A DNA stretch of 64,000 nt from Rugamonas rubra (GTDB taxonomy: Bacteria; Pseudomonadota; Gammaproteobacteria; Burkholderiales; Burkholderiaceae_D), in contig NZ_FOTW01000011.1 in NCBI RefSeq assembly GCF_900114705.1, positions 186,001 through 250,000 of the forward strand. The letters are read 5' to 3'. This document shows positions 1 through 7,922 of this stretch, one piece after another. How positions within the stretch are numbered: position 1 is the first letter of the stretch; each line of letters opens with the position of its first letter. A program made the position numbers and the translations under genes. The notes beneath the pieces were generated by a model that had not been told where the DNA came from, did no database searches, and worked only from the letters and a program-made list of their open reading frames with translations.

Positions 1-189
1 ACCGTGCGCCAGGGCGTCTGGCTGCGCCAGCAGGCCAACCCGGAGCTGCCGCCGCACGCCGCGATCACGCGCATGCTGGCCGAGCTGGGCGCCGACGTCG
101 CCCCGGTGCAGGAGGACCGCCGCCTGGAGCCGGACCTGCGCCTGCTGATCGAACGCATCCGCGCCAAGGCATGGGAGCTGTATGTCTAG
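1..189 (+). CDS. C-terminal end of a probable aromatic amino-acid ammonia-lyase (HAL/PAL family), 5' truncated by window
   Basis: Only the last 62 or so codons are present; the frame is open from the first base, so the gene begins upstream of the window. The tail resembles the C-terminal helices of histidine/tyrosine ammonia-lyases, including an acidic-Arg pair (EDRRLEPD) like the usual DR...PD tail. In aryl-polyene clusters such an enzyme is known to sit just before the thioesterase and to supply an aromatic acid starter. The stop codon overlaps the next start, so it is in the same operon. The assignment rests partly on context; an acyltransferase tail is an alternative. Confidence 0.45.
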   Translation, partial: TVRQGVWLRQQANPELPPHAAITRMLAELGADVAPVQEDRRLEPDLRLLIERIRAKAWELYV

Positions 190-616
190 GCCGCCCAAGG
201 ACAGCCGCTGGTTCGCCGAGCTGGAGATGCAGGTGCAGTTCTTCGACCTCGACCCGATGGAGATCGTCTGGCACGGCCGCTACGTCAAATACCTCGAGGT
301 GGTGCGCTGCGCGCTGCTCGACAAGATCGGCTACAACTACCCGGCGATGAAGGAGTCGGGCTACGCCTGGCCGGTGATCGACATGCACCTGCGCTACGTG
401 AGCCCGGCCACCTTCGGCCAAAAGCTCAAGCTGCGCGCCGACATCGTCGAGTGGGAGAGCCGCTTGAAGATCGACTATCTGATCACCGACGCCGAGAGCG
501 GCAAACGCCTCAACCGCGCCAGCACCACCCAGGTCGCCGTGCACATCGCCAGCAAGGAGATGTGCTTCGTGTCGCCGCCCGTACTATTTGAAAAATTGGG
601 AATCGAAGCCGAATGA
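182..616 (+). CDS. 4HBT-type acyl-CoA/ACP thioesterase of the aryl-polyene cluster
   Basis: A 144-residue single hot-dog domain protein of normal length for the YbgC/4HBT thioesterase family. Near residues 21-34 is the family signature (QFFDLDPMEIVWHGRY), in which the aspartate and the following W-H-G-R-Y form the active-site loop. It would hydrolyse an acyl thioester, probably releasing or editing acyl-ACP intermediates of the polyene. The ATG overlaps the end of the upstream gene by 8 nt, and its own stop overlaps the next gene by 4 nt (ATGA), which indicates translational coupling. No signal peptide is visible, so the enzyme is cytoplasmic. Confidence 0.85.
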   Translation: MSRPPKDSRWFAELEMQVQFFDLDPMEIVWHGRYVKYLEVVRCALLDKIGYNYPAMKESGYAWPVIDMHLRYVSPATFGQKLKLRADIVEWESRLKIDYLITDAESGKRLNRASTTQVAVHIASKEMCFVSPPVLFEKLGIEAE

Positions 617-1227
617 AGCCGAACGTAAAACGCATCGCACTGACCCTGCTGTTGGCGGCATCGTCCGCCATGGCCGCCGCGCCGTCGCCGGTGGCGAAGA
701 TCCAGGCCATGCTGGCCAAGCCCAAGCTGATGTGCGGCCGCTTCGACCAGAGCAAGCAGCTGGCCGGCATGAAGAAGCCGCTGGCCGCCAACGGCCGCTT
801 CTGCGTGGTCAACGGCAAGGGCGTGCTGTGGCGCACCCTGCAGCCTTTCCCCAGCACGCTGCGGCTGACCCGCGACGAGATCGTCAACTACCAGGGCGAC
901 CGCGTCGCCATGCGGCTCGACGCCAAGACCGAGCCGACCGTGCGCATGATCAACAGCGTGCTGTTCTCGCTGCTGGCCGGCGACCTGGGCCAGCTCGAAA
1001 CGCTGTTCGAGGTCGACGGCAGCGCCGAGGCGAACAGCTGGAACGTGGCGCTGAAGGCGCGCGAGCCGGCGCTGGCCAAGGCCGTCGGCGCCATCAAGCT
1101 GGAAGGCGGCGCCTACGTCAAGAGCATCGTCATGAGCGAGGCCAGCGGCGACCGCACCAGCATCGTGTTCTCGGCGATCCAGACCGGCGACGGCGCGATG
1201 ACGGCGGAAGAGGCGGCCCTGTTTTGA
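613..1227 (+). CDS. LolA-related outer-membrane lipoprotein carrier-like protein
   Basis: A 204-residue exported protein. Residues 1-22 form a Sec signal peptide ending in AMA-A. The rest has the size and beta-rich pattern of LolA-like proteins (MCGRFDQSKQLAG...GRFCVVNGKGVLWRT). LolA relatives are a regular component of aryl-polyene and xanthomonadin clusters and are thought to carry the lipid-linked pigment across the periplasm. ATGA overlap with the thioesterase and overlap or near overlap with the MMPL exporter place it in the operon. It probably works with that exporter and the DUF3261-like lipoprotein downstream. Pigment cargo is inferred from context. Confidence 0.78.
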   Translation: MKPNVKRIALTLLLAASSAMAAAPSPVAKIQAMLAKPKLMCGRFDQSKQLAGMKKPLAANGRFCVVNGKGVLWRTLQPFPSTLRLTRDEIVNYQGDRVAMRLDAKTEPTVRMINSVLFSLLAGDLGQLETLFEVDGSAEANSWNVALKAREPALAKAVGAIKLEGGAYVKSIVMSEASGDRTSIVFSAIQTGDGAMTAEEAALF

Positions 1228-1232
1228 AGCCC

Positions 1233-3593
1233 ATGGCGCGCGCGAAAAGCCTGGCGCTGCTGTGGGCCGTCGTGGTCGGCCTGCTGCTGGGGCACAACGC
1301 CTATCTGTGGCTGGTCAAGCGCATCGTGCCCGACACCGACATCATGGCGCTGCTGCCGACGCAGGAGCGCGACCCGGTGCTGCAGCAGTCCTTCACCCAC
1401 ATGGTGGACGCGGCCCAGCAGCGCCTGGTGGTGCTGGTCGGCGCGGCCGACTGGAACGACGCCAAGCGCGCCGCCGACGCCTACAGCGCCGTGCTGGCCG
1501 CGCGTCCCGAGCTGTTCGAAGCGACAGCGGTCAACGAGCAGACCCAGGCCGACTGGCTGACGCTGTTCCAACAGCACCGCCTGGTCTTGTTGACGGCGCA
1601 GCAGGAGGGCCAGCTGCGCACGCAGCCGGCCGCCTTCTGGTTGCAGTCGGCGCTGAGCAAACTATATAGCCCGTTCGGCGGCCCCAAGCTGGGCGCCTGG
1701 CAGGACGATCCCTTCGGCCTGTTCTCCGGCTGGGTGCAGGAGCGCGCGCTGGAGACGCCGGTGCGCCCGCGCGATGGCCACCTGTTCGTCGCCGACGACA
1801 AGGCGCAGTACGTGCTGCTGCCGCTGACCCTGAAGGTGCCTGCGCTGTCGATGACGGCGCAGGAAACCGTGCTGCCGCTGCTGGCCCGGGCCGGCGCCGC
1901 CGCGCGCCAGGCCGCGCCGGCGGCGCAGCTGATCCAGGCCGGCGTGATCCTGCACGCGGCCAACGCCAGCGGCCAGGCCAGCGGCGAAATGTCGACCATC
2001 GGCATCGGCTCGCTGACCGGCATCGTCCTGCTGATGTGGTTCGCCTTCCACTCCTTCAAGCCGATCGGGTTGATCCTGCTGTCGATCTTCATCGGCTGCC
2101 TTGGTTCCCTGTCGCTGTGCTGGCTGCTGTTCGAGCGCATCCATTTGATGACGCTGGTGTTCGGCGCCAGCCTGATCGGCGTGGCGCAGGACTACGGCAT
2201 CTACTTCCTCAGCAACCGCCTCGGCGCCGACGACAAGCTCGACTCGCCGGCCCTGCTCAAGCGCCTGCTGCCCGGCCTCAGCCTGACGCTGCTGGCCGCC
2301 GTGATCGGCTACATGGGCCTGGCGCTGACGCCGTTCCCCGGCCTGCGCCAGATGGCCGTGTTCTCCGCGCTGGGCCTGGTGTTCGCCTGGCTGACGGTGG
2401 TGTTCTGGTTCCCCGTGCTGATCGGCCCGCGCGCGCTGAAGAGCGGCCCGCTGGTGCGCCGCTACGGCGCCGCGCTGGCGCGCTGGCCGCTGCTGCGCCT
2501 GAACCGCGCCACGCTGGTGGCCGCCGCGCTGTTCGCGCTGGCCGCCGGCGTCGGCATCGGCCGGCTCGGCGCCAACGACGACATCCGCCTGCTGCAGAAT
2601 CCGTCCAAGCACCTGATCGCCGACCAGATCAAACTGAGCAAGCTGCTCGACGCGCCCACGCCGGTGCAGTATTTCCTGGTGCGCGGCGCCAGCGCCGAGC
2701 TGGTGCTGCAACGCGAGGAGGCGCTCAAGCTGCGCCTCGACCCGCTGATCGCCGGACGCGGCATCTCCGGCTACCAGGCCATGTCGAACTGGGTGCCGTC
2801 GGCGCGGACCCAGGCGGCGCGGCTGGCGCTGCTCGAGGCCAAGCTGCTGCAGGACGGCGGCCCGTTGGCCGACCTGGCCGGGCAGACCGGCGCCGGCGCC
2901 GACTGGATCGACGCCACCCGCGCCGGCCTGCGCGCCGCCGGCACGCCACTGACCCTGGACGACTTCCTGCGCACCCCGGCCAGCGAGCCGTGGCGCCACC
3001 TGTGGCTGGGCCACACCGGCGGCGGCTACGCCAGCATCGTCGCGCTGCGCGGCCTGGACGGCAAGCGCGCGGCGCAGGTTAGCCAGGCCGGCGCCGGCAT
3101 CGACGGCGTGCAGTGGGTCGACAAGGTGGCCGAGATTTCCTCCGTGCTGGGCCGCTACCGCCAGTACATGGGCTGGGTGGTGCTGGGCGCCTACGCCGTG
3201 GTGTTCGCGCTGCTGCTGCCGCGCTACCGCCGGCGCACCTGGCGCGTGCTGGCGCCGACCGCGCTGGCCAGCGTCGCCACGCTGGCGCTGCTCGGCTTCG
3301 CCGGGCAGAACCTGCAGCTGTTCCACGTGCTGGCGCTGATGCTGCTGCTCGGCGTCGGCGTCGACTACGGCATCTTCATGCAAGAACATCCCGACCGCCG
3401 CGACCACACGCCCTGGCTGGCGGTGGGCATGTCGGCGGCGAACACGATCCTGTCCTTCGGCCTGCTCGGCCTGAGCAAGACCCCGGCGCTGCAGGCCTTC
3501 GGCCTGACCATGCTGCTGGGCACCGCGCTGGTCTGGCTGGTCGTCCCCTGTTTCGCCTCCTCCTCATCCTCATCCGAAAGCCGTCATGACTGA
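1233..3593 (+). CDS. MMPL/RND-superfamily exporter of the aryl-polyene cluster
   Basis: About 786 residues. The protein shows the duplicated RND-like layout: one N-terminal transmembrane helix, a large periplasmic loop (about residues 35-240), a five-helix bundle, a second loop and a second bundle. Each half carries the Asp-Tyr pair expected for proton relay in MMPL proteins (GVAQDYGIYFLSN and GVGVDYGIFMQ). It lacks the length of HAE1 drug pumps and is the type found in pigment and lipid clusters. ATG at 1233 is used; a TTG at 1224 overlapping the previous stop is also possible. Likely role is movement of the aryl-polyene lipid out of the inner membrane. Confidence 0.85.
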   Translation: MARAKSLALLWAVVVGLLLGHNAYLWLVKRIVPDTDIMALLPTQERDPVLQQSFTHMVDAAQQRLVVLVGAADWNDAKRAADAYSAVLAARPELFEATAVNEQTQADWLTLFQQHRLVLLTAQQEGQLRTQPAAFWLQSALSKLYSPFGGPKLGAWQDDPFGLFSGWVQERALETPVRPRDGHLFVADDKAQYVLLPLTLKVPALSMTAQETVLPLLARAGAAARQAAPAAQLIQAGVILHAANASGQASGEMSTIGIGSLTGIVLLMWFAFHSFKPIGLILLSIFIGCLGSLSLCWLLFERIHLMTLVFGASLIGVAQDYGIYFLSNRLGADDKLDSPALLKRLLPGLSLTLLAAVIGYMGLALTPFPGLRQMAVFSALGLVFAWLTVVFWFPVLIGPRALKSGPLVRRYGAALARWPLLRLNRATLVAAALFALAAGVGIGRLGANDDIRLLQNPSKHLIADQIKLSKLLDAPTPVQYFLVRGASAELVLQREEALKLRLDPLIAGRGISGYQAMSNWVPSARTQAARLALLEAKLLQDGGPLADLAGQTGAGADWIDATRAGLRAAGTPLTLDDFLRTPASEPWRHLWLGHTGGGYASIVALRGLDGKRAAQVSQAGAGIDGVQWVDKVAEISSVLGRYRQYMGWVVLGAYAVVFALLLPRYRRRTWRVLAPTALASVATLALLGFAGQNLQLFHVLALMLLLGVGVDYGIFMQEHPDRRDHTPWLAVGMSAANTILSFGLLGLSKTPALQAFGLTMLLGTALVWLVVPCFASSSSSSESRHD

Positions 3594-4845
3594 AGCCCCG
3601 AACCCGCCTGTGCCACAACAGGTGGAAATCCTCATCATCGGCGCCGGTCCGGCCGGCGCGGTCGCCGCCGCGCTGCTGCGCCAGCAGGGCCGCCAAGTGC
3701 TGGTGCTCGAGCGCGAGCTGTTCCCGCGCTTCTCGATCGGCGAGAGCCTGCTGCCGCAAAGCATGGCCTATTTGGAGCAGGCCGGCATGCTGCAGGCGGT
3801 GGTGCAGGCCGGCTTCCAGTTCAAGAACGGCGCCGCCTTCATGCGCGACGGCTGCTACACCGACTTCGATTTCCGCGACAAGCACTCGGCCGGCTGGGGC
3901 ACCACCTACCAGGTGCAGCGCGCCGACTTCGACCAGGTGCTGGCCAAGGAGGCCGAGCGCTTCGGCGCCGAGGTGCGCTACCGCCACGAGGTGCTCGCCG
4001 TCGAGCTGGCGCGGCCGCAGGGCGGCTCGCGGGTCACCGTCAGGGACGCCGACGGCGCCAGCTACCAGGTCGACGCCGGCTTCATCCTCGACGCCAGCGG
4101 CTTCGGCCGCGTCCTGCCACGCCTGCTCAAGCTGGAGACGCCGTCCAACTTCCCGGTGCGCGGCGCCATCTTCACCCACGTCGAGGACGGCATCCGTGGC
4201 GCCGGCTTCGACCGCAACAAGATCCGCGTCACCGTCCACCCCAAGCATTGCGACGTCTGGTTCTGGACCATCCCCTTCGCCGGCGGCCGCTGCTCGCTCG
4301 GCGTGGTGGCCGAGACCAGCTTCCTCGAGCAGTACCCGGGCACGCCGACCGAGCGCCTGCAGGCCATCGTCGGCGAGGAACCCTCGCTGCTGGCGCTGCT
4401 GGCCGAGGCCAAGTGGGACACGCCGGCGCGCCAGATCGTCGGCTATTCGGCCAACGTGGAAAAACTGTGGGGGCCGGGCTACGCGCTGCTGGGCAACGCC
4501 GGCGAGTTCCTCGACCCGGTGTTCTCCTCCGGCGTGACGATCGCCTTCAAGTCGGCCAGCCTGGCCGCCGCCGCGCTGCAGCGCCAGTTCGCCGGCGAGA
4601 CGGTGGACTGGCAGGCCGACTTCGGCGCGCCGCTGCGCAAGGGCGTCGACACCTTCCGCACCTTCGTCGAGTCCTGGTACGCCGGCGGCTTCCAGCGCAT
4701 CATCTTCCATCCGAACCAGCAGCCCGAGGTCAAGCGCATGATCTCGGCGATCCTGGCCGGCTACGCCTGGGACCAGAGCAATCCCTTCGTCAAAGAGACG
4801 CCGCGCCGCCTGGCCGCGCTGGAGGCGCTGTGCACGCCGGCCTGA
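3586..4845 (+). CDS. FAD-dependent oxidoreductase (tryptophan-halogenase/geranylgeranyl-reductase-like fold)
   Basis: A 419-residue flavoprotein. The N-terminal dinucleotide-binding loop reads GAGPAGAVAA (about residues 18-27) and is followed by the GESLLPQ segment typical of the flavin-dependent halogenase and geranylgeranyl-reductase group. A second FAD contact (GFLDPVFSSG-like, here EFLDPVFSSGV) lies near residue 310. The WxWxIP motif of true tryptophan halogenases is replaced by a WFWTIPF stretch, so halogenation should not be assumed. Such genes are standard in aryl-polyene clusters, where the reaction is poorly defined. It overlaps the exporter by 8 nt. Confidence 0.8.
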   Translation: MTEAPNPPVPQQVEILIIGAGPAGAVAAALLRQQGRQVLVLERELFPRFSIGESLLPQSMAYLEQAGMLQAVVQAGFQFKNGAAFMRDGCYTDFDFRDKHSAGWGTTYQVQRADFDQVLAKEAERFGAEVRYRHEVLAVELARPQGGSRVTVRDADGASYQVDAGFILDASGFGRVLPRLLKLETPSNFPVRGAIFTHVEDGIRGAGFDRNKIRVTVHPKHCDVWFWTIPFAGGRCSLGVVAETSFLEQYPGTPTERLQAIVGEEPSLLALLAEAKWDTPARQIVGYSANVEKLWGPGYALLGNAGEFLDPVFSSGVTIAFKSASLAAAALQRQFAGETVDWQADFGAPLRKGVDTFRTFVESWYAGGFQRIIFHPNQQPEVKRMISAILAGYAWDQSNPFVKETPRRLAALEALCTPA

Positions 4846-4898
4846 GCAAGCTGAAGAAGGCACCGCGCGGCGCGGCGGCTGCGGCGCTGGCCGCGCCG

Positions 4899-5444
4899 AT
4901 GCGCCTGGCCGCGCCGGCCGCGCTGGCCTTGCTGCTGGCGCTGGCCGGCTGCGCCAGCGCGCCGCCGCAGGCCCGGCTGGGCCTGAAGCTGGCGCCGGCC
5001 GCGCTGGGCGCCGCCATCAGCGTCGAGCAGCACTTGAAGGTCGAGCGCAACGGCCGCATCGACGAGCTCGACGTCGCCCTGCAGGTCGAGCCGGAGGCGC
5101 TCGACATGGTCGGCCTGGCCTTCGGCCAGCGCGTGCTGACGTTGCACTACGACGGCAAGGAGCTGAGCTCCTGGCGCCATGTGATGCTGCCGTCGCAGGT
5201 GCGCGCCGAGGACGTGCTGGAGGACGTGCAGCTGGCGCTGTGGCCGGCCGAGGCCATCGCCGCCGCGCTGCCGGCCGGCTGGCGCGTCGCCGAGCAGGGC
5301 GCGCGCCGCACCTTGTACCTGGACGGGCAGCCGATCATGTTGATCGACTATAGCGGCCAACCGCGCTGGAGCGGCACCGTGGTACTGGAAAACCTGCGTT
5401 ATCATTACCGGCTGACGATCCAGTTCGCGCCGACTACCGATTGA
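4899..5444 (+). CDS. DUF3261-like lipoprotein of the aryl-polyene cluster
   Basis: A 181-residue lipoprotein. The 17-residue signal MRLAAPAALALLLALAG is followed by Cys18 in a clear lipobox (LAGC). The mature part is beta-rich and matches the size and cluster position of the DUF3261 proteins encoded between the FAD enzyme and the first ketosynthase. A GTG at 4830, with GGAGG four bases upstream and overlapping the preceding gene, would add 23 residues; ATG 4899 is preferred because it gives a normal lipoprotein signal. Proposed role is at the outer membrane in pigment transport with the LolA-like protein. This is inference from context. Confidence 0.7.
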   Translation: MRLAAPAALALLLALAGCASAPPQARLGLKLAPAALGAAISVEQHLKVERNGRIDELDVALQVEPEALDMVGLAFGQRVLTLHYDGKELSSWRHVMLPSQVRAEDVLEDVQLALWPAEAIAAALPAGWRVAEQGARRTLYLDGQPIMLIDYSGQPRWSGTVVLENLRYHYRLTIQFAPTTD

Positions 5445-5449
5445 GGCTG

Positions 5450-6643
5450 ATGGTGGACCCGAGTACCTATTATTTGAACGCCTGCGGCCTGGTCTGCGCG
5501 CTCGGCGACAGCCACGCGCAGGTCAAGGCGCGCCTGTTCGCCGGCGACAGCGGCGTCGCCATGACGGACGCCTGGTCGGCCGCGCGCGCGCTGCCGCTGG
5601 GCCGCGTGCTGACCGCGCTGCCGTCGGTGGCGCATCTGCCGCCGCCCCAGCGCAGCCGCAACAACGCGCTGGCGCTGGCCGCGCTGGCGCAGATCCGCCC
5701 GGCGCTCGATGCGGCCATCGCCCGCCACGGCGCCGACCGCGTCGGCGTGGTGGTCGGCACCAGCACCTCCGGCATCGCCGAGACGGAACGGGCGGTCCGC
5801 CAGCAGATCGAACGGGGCGAGCTGCCCGCCGACTTCCACTACTGCCAGCAGGAGATGGGCTCGCCGGCCGCGATGCTGGCGGCCGAGCTGGGCGTGCTCG
5901 GGCCGGCCTATGTGCATTCGAGCGCCTGCTCGTCGAGCGCCAAGGCGATGGCCAGCGCGGCGCGGCTGATCAAGATGGGCCTGTGCGACGCCGTGCTGAC
6001 CGGCGGCGTCGACTCCCTGTGCGCCTTCACCGTGGCCGGTTTCGGCGCGCTCGAATCGGTCAGCGCTGCGCCGTGCAATCCGATGAGCGCGCACCGCAAC
6101 GGCATCAACATCGGCGAAGGCGCCGCGCTGTTCCTGATGAGCCGCGAACCGGCCGCCGTGGCGCTGCGCGGCTGGGGCGAGTCGTCCGACGGCCACCACA
6201 TCTCGGCGCCCGATCCGGCCGGCGTCGGCGCCCGCCTGGCGATGACGCAGGCGCTGGCGCGCGCCGGCGTGGCGCCGGCGCAGATCGACTACATCAATAT
6301 GCACGGCACGGCCACGGTGCAGAATGACGCGATGGAGTCGCGCGTGGTCGCCGAGTTGTTCGGCGCCACGGTGCCGGTCAGCTCGACCAAGCCCTTCACC
6401 GGCCACACGCTGGGCGCGGCGGCGGCCATCGAGGCGGCGCTGTGCTGGCTGGCCATGCAGGACGACAACCCGGACGGCAAGCTGCCGCCGCACCTGTGGG
6501 ACGGCGCCGCCGACGCCGCGCTGCCGGCGCTGAACCTGGTGCCGCGCGGCGCCGCGTTGGGCCGGCCGCTGCGCTGGGCGTTGAGCAATTCCTTCGCCTT
6601 CGGCGGCTCGAACGCTGTGCTGCTGCTGGGGCGGACGACATGA
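5450..6643 (+). CDS. Beta-ketoacyl-ACP synthase (aryl-polyene chain elongation)
   Basis: A 397-residue thiolase-fold ketosynthase. The active-site Cys160 lies in SSACSSSAKAM, the first histidine in NMHGTATVQND and the second in FTGHTLGAAAA, so the Cys-His-His triad is intact. It would condense malonyl-ACP with the growing aryl-polyene chain. APE systems use two or three such proteins, some as ketosynthase/chain-length-factor pairs; which role this one plays cannot be told by eye. ATG 5450 is used; a TTG at 5441 overlapping the previous stop is an alternative. It overlaps the dehydratase by ATGA. Confidence 0.88.
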   Translation: MVDPSTYYLNACGLVCALGDSHAQVKARLFAGDSGVAMTDAWSAARALPLGRVLTALPSVAHLPPPQRSRNNALALAALAQIRPALDAAIARHGADRVGVVVGTSTSGIAETERAVRQQIERGELPADFHYCQQEMGSPAAMLAAELGVLGPAYVHSSACSSSAKAMASAARLIKMGLCDAVLTGGVDSLCAFTVAGFGALESVSAAPCNPMSAHRNGINIGEGAALFLMSREPAAVALRGWGESSDGHHISAPDPAGVGARLAMTQALARAGVAPAQIDYINMHGTATVQNDAMESRVVAELFGATVPVSSTKPFTGHTLGAAAAIEAALCWLAMQDDNPDGKLPPHLWDGAADAALPALNLVPRGAALGRPLRWALSNSFAFGGSNAVLLLGRTT

Positions 6644-7182
6644 GCGAGGCAATGAACGACACGATGATCGACGCAATGAACGACACGATGATCGACGCAA
6701 TGAACGACCCAAGCGGCTTTCCGCCGGTCGCCAGCCTGCTGCCGCACTCCGGCCGCATGGTGCTACTCGAGCGCGTGCTCAGCGCCGACCACGACAAGCT
6801 GTGCGCCGAGGTGCGCATCGACGCCGACAGTATGCTGTGCGGCGCCGACGGTGTCGGCGCCTGGGTCGGCATCGAGTACATGGCGCAGGCGATAGCCGCC
6901 CACGCCGGCTGGCACGCGCTCAAACGCGGCGAGCCGGTCAAGGTCGGCTTCCTGCTGGGCAGCCGCAAGTACGAGGCGGCCCGCGCCTGCTTCGCGCCGG
7001 GCAGCACGCTGCACGTGCACGTGCAGCGCGTGCTGCAGGGCGAGAACGGCTTGGGGGCCTTCGAATGCCGCATCGACGCCGCCGGCGCGCCGGCCACCCT
7101 GGCGACGCTGGCGACGGCCACGGTGACGGTGTTCCAGCCCAAAAATGTGAATGAATTTCTCAAGGACGGAAGCGCGGTATGA
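6640..7182 (+). CDS. 3-hydroxyacyl-ACP dehydratase (ApeP-like, hot-dog fold)
   Basis: A 180-residue protein from the ATG that overlaps the previous stop. The conserved body begins at about residue 27 (PPVASLLPHSGRM), where His36 is the catalytic-type histidine of FabZ/ApeP-like dehydratases, followed by GVGAWVGIEYMAQA with the helix carrying the acidic residue. It would dehydrate 3-hydroxyacyl-ACP to the enoyl forms that build the conjugated polyene. The first 23 residues are an in-frame repeat (AMNDTMID twice, then AMND) encoded by a 24-bp tandem repeat. ATG 6700 after the repeat could be the ancestral start. Confidence 0.82.
   Translation: MSEAMNDTMIDAMNDTMIDAMNDPSGFPPVASLLPHSGRMVLLERVLSADHDKLCAEVRIDADSMLCGADGVGAWVGIEYMAQAIAAHAGWHALKRGEPVKVGFLLGSRKYEAARACFAPGSTLHVHVQRVLQGENGLGAFECRIDAAGAPATLATLATATVTVFQPKNVNEFLKDGSAV
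6649..6708 (+). repeat. 24-bp in-frame tandem repeat at the start of the dehydratase gene (2.5 units)
   Basis: Identical 24-base units at 6649-6672 and 6673-6696 are followed by a half unit at 6697-6708. Each unit contains two ATG codons in the reading frame and encodes an eight-residue block, AMNDTMID. Because the unit is a multiple of three, gain or loss of units keeps the frame but changes the N-terminus and the number of potential starts. Confidence 0.9.
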
Positions 7183-7922
7183 GTATGAATCAGAATAAAT
7201 CCATGAGCGTGCTGGTGACGGGATCGTCGCGCGGCATCGGCAAGGCGATCGCCCTGCGCCTGGCGCGCGACGGCTACGACGTGGTGCTGCATTGCCGCAG
7301 CCAGCGCGCCGAGGCCGAGGCGGTGGCCGAACAGATCGCGGCGCTGGGCCGCGCCGTGCGCGTGCTGCAGTTCGACATCGCCGACCGCGCCGCCACGGCG
7401 GCCGCGCTGGAGGCCGACATCGCCGCCCACGGCTGCTACTACGGCGTGGTGTGCAACGCCGGCGTGGCGCGCGACAACGCCTTCCCGGCCATGTCCGGCG
7501 AGGACTGGGACATCGTCCTGCGGACCAACCTGGACGGCTTCTACAACGTGCTCAACCCCTTGGTGATGCCGCTGGTGCAGCGCCGCAAGCCGGGCCGCAT
7601 CGTCACGCTGGCCTCGGTCTCGGGCCTGATCGGCAACCGCGGCCAGGTCAACTACAGCGCCGCCAAGGCCGGCATCATCGGCGCCACCAAGGCGCTGGCG
7701 CTGGAGCTGGCCAAGCGCGCCATCACCGTCAACTGCGTCGCGCCCGGCCTGATCGAGACCGACATGATCGGCGAGGTGCCGCTCGACGAGGCGCTGAAGA
7801 TGATCCCGGCGCGCCGCGTCGGCCAACCGGAGGAGGTGGCCGCCGCCGTCAGCTTCCTGATCGGCGAGGAGGCCGGCTACATCACCCGCCAGGTCATCTC
7901 CGTCAACGGCGGTATGGCATGA
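7179..7922 (+). CDS. fabG: 3-oxoacyl-ACP reductase, FabG/ApeQ-like SDR
   Basis: A 247-residue classical short-chain dehydrogenase. It shows the NADPH-binding TGSSRGIG near residue 15, the NAG motif (CNAGVARDN), the catalytic Ser in ASVSG, and Tyr159-x3-Lys163 in NYSAAKAG. It reduces the 3-oxoacyl-ACP made by the cluster ketosynthases. ATGA overlap on both sides couples it to the dehydratase and the second ketosynthase. An internal ATG at codon 9 (MSVLVTG) would also give a normal FabG N-terminus. The housekeeping fabG would lie in a fab operon, so this copy is assigned to the polyene pathway. Confidence 0.9.
   Translation: MSMNQNKSMSVLVTGSSRGIGKAIALRLARDGYDVVLHCRSQRAEAEAVAEQIAALGRAVRVLQFDIADRAATAAALEADIAAHGCYYGVVCNAGVARDNAFPAMSGEDWDIVLRTNLDGFYNVLNPLVMPLVQRRKPGRIVTLASVSGLIGNRGQVNYSAAKAGIIGATKALALELAKRAITVNCVAPGLIETDMIGEVPLDEALKMIPARRVGQPEEVAAAVSFLIGEEAGYITRQVISVNGGMA

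Noticed and set aside
3586..4845. Calling the FAD enzyme a tryptophan halogenase
   Set aside because: The fold fits, but the WxWxIP motif is not present in its standard form and the cluster context is aryl-polyene synthesis.
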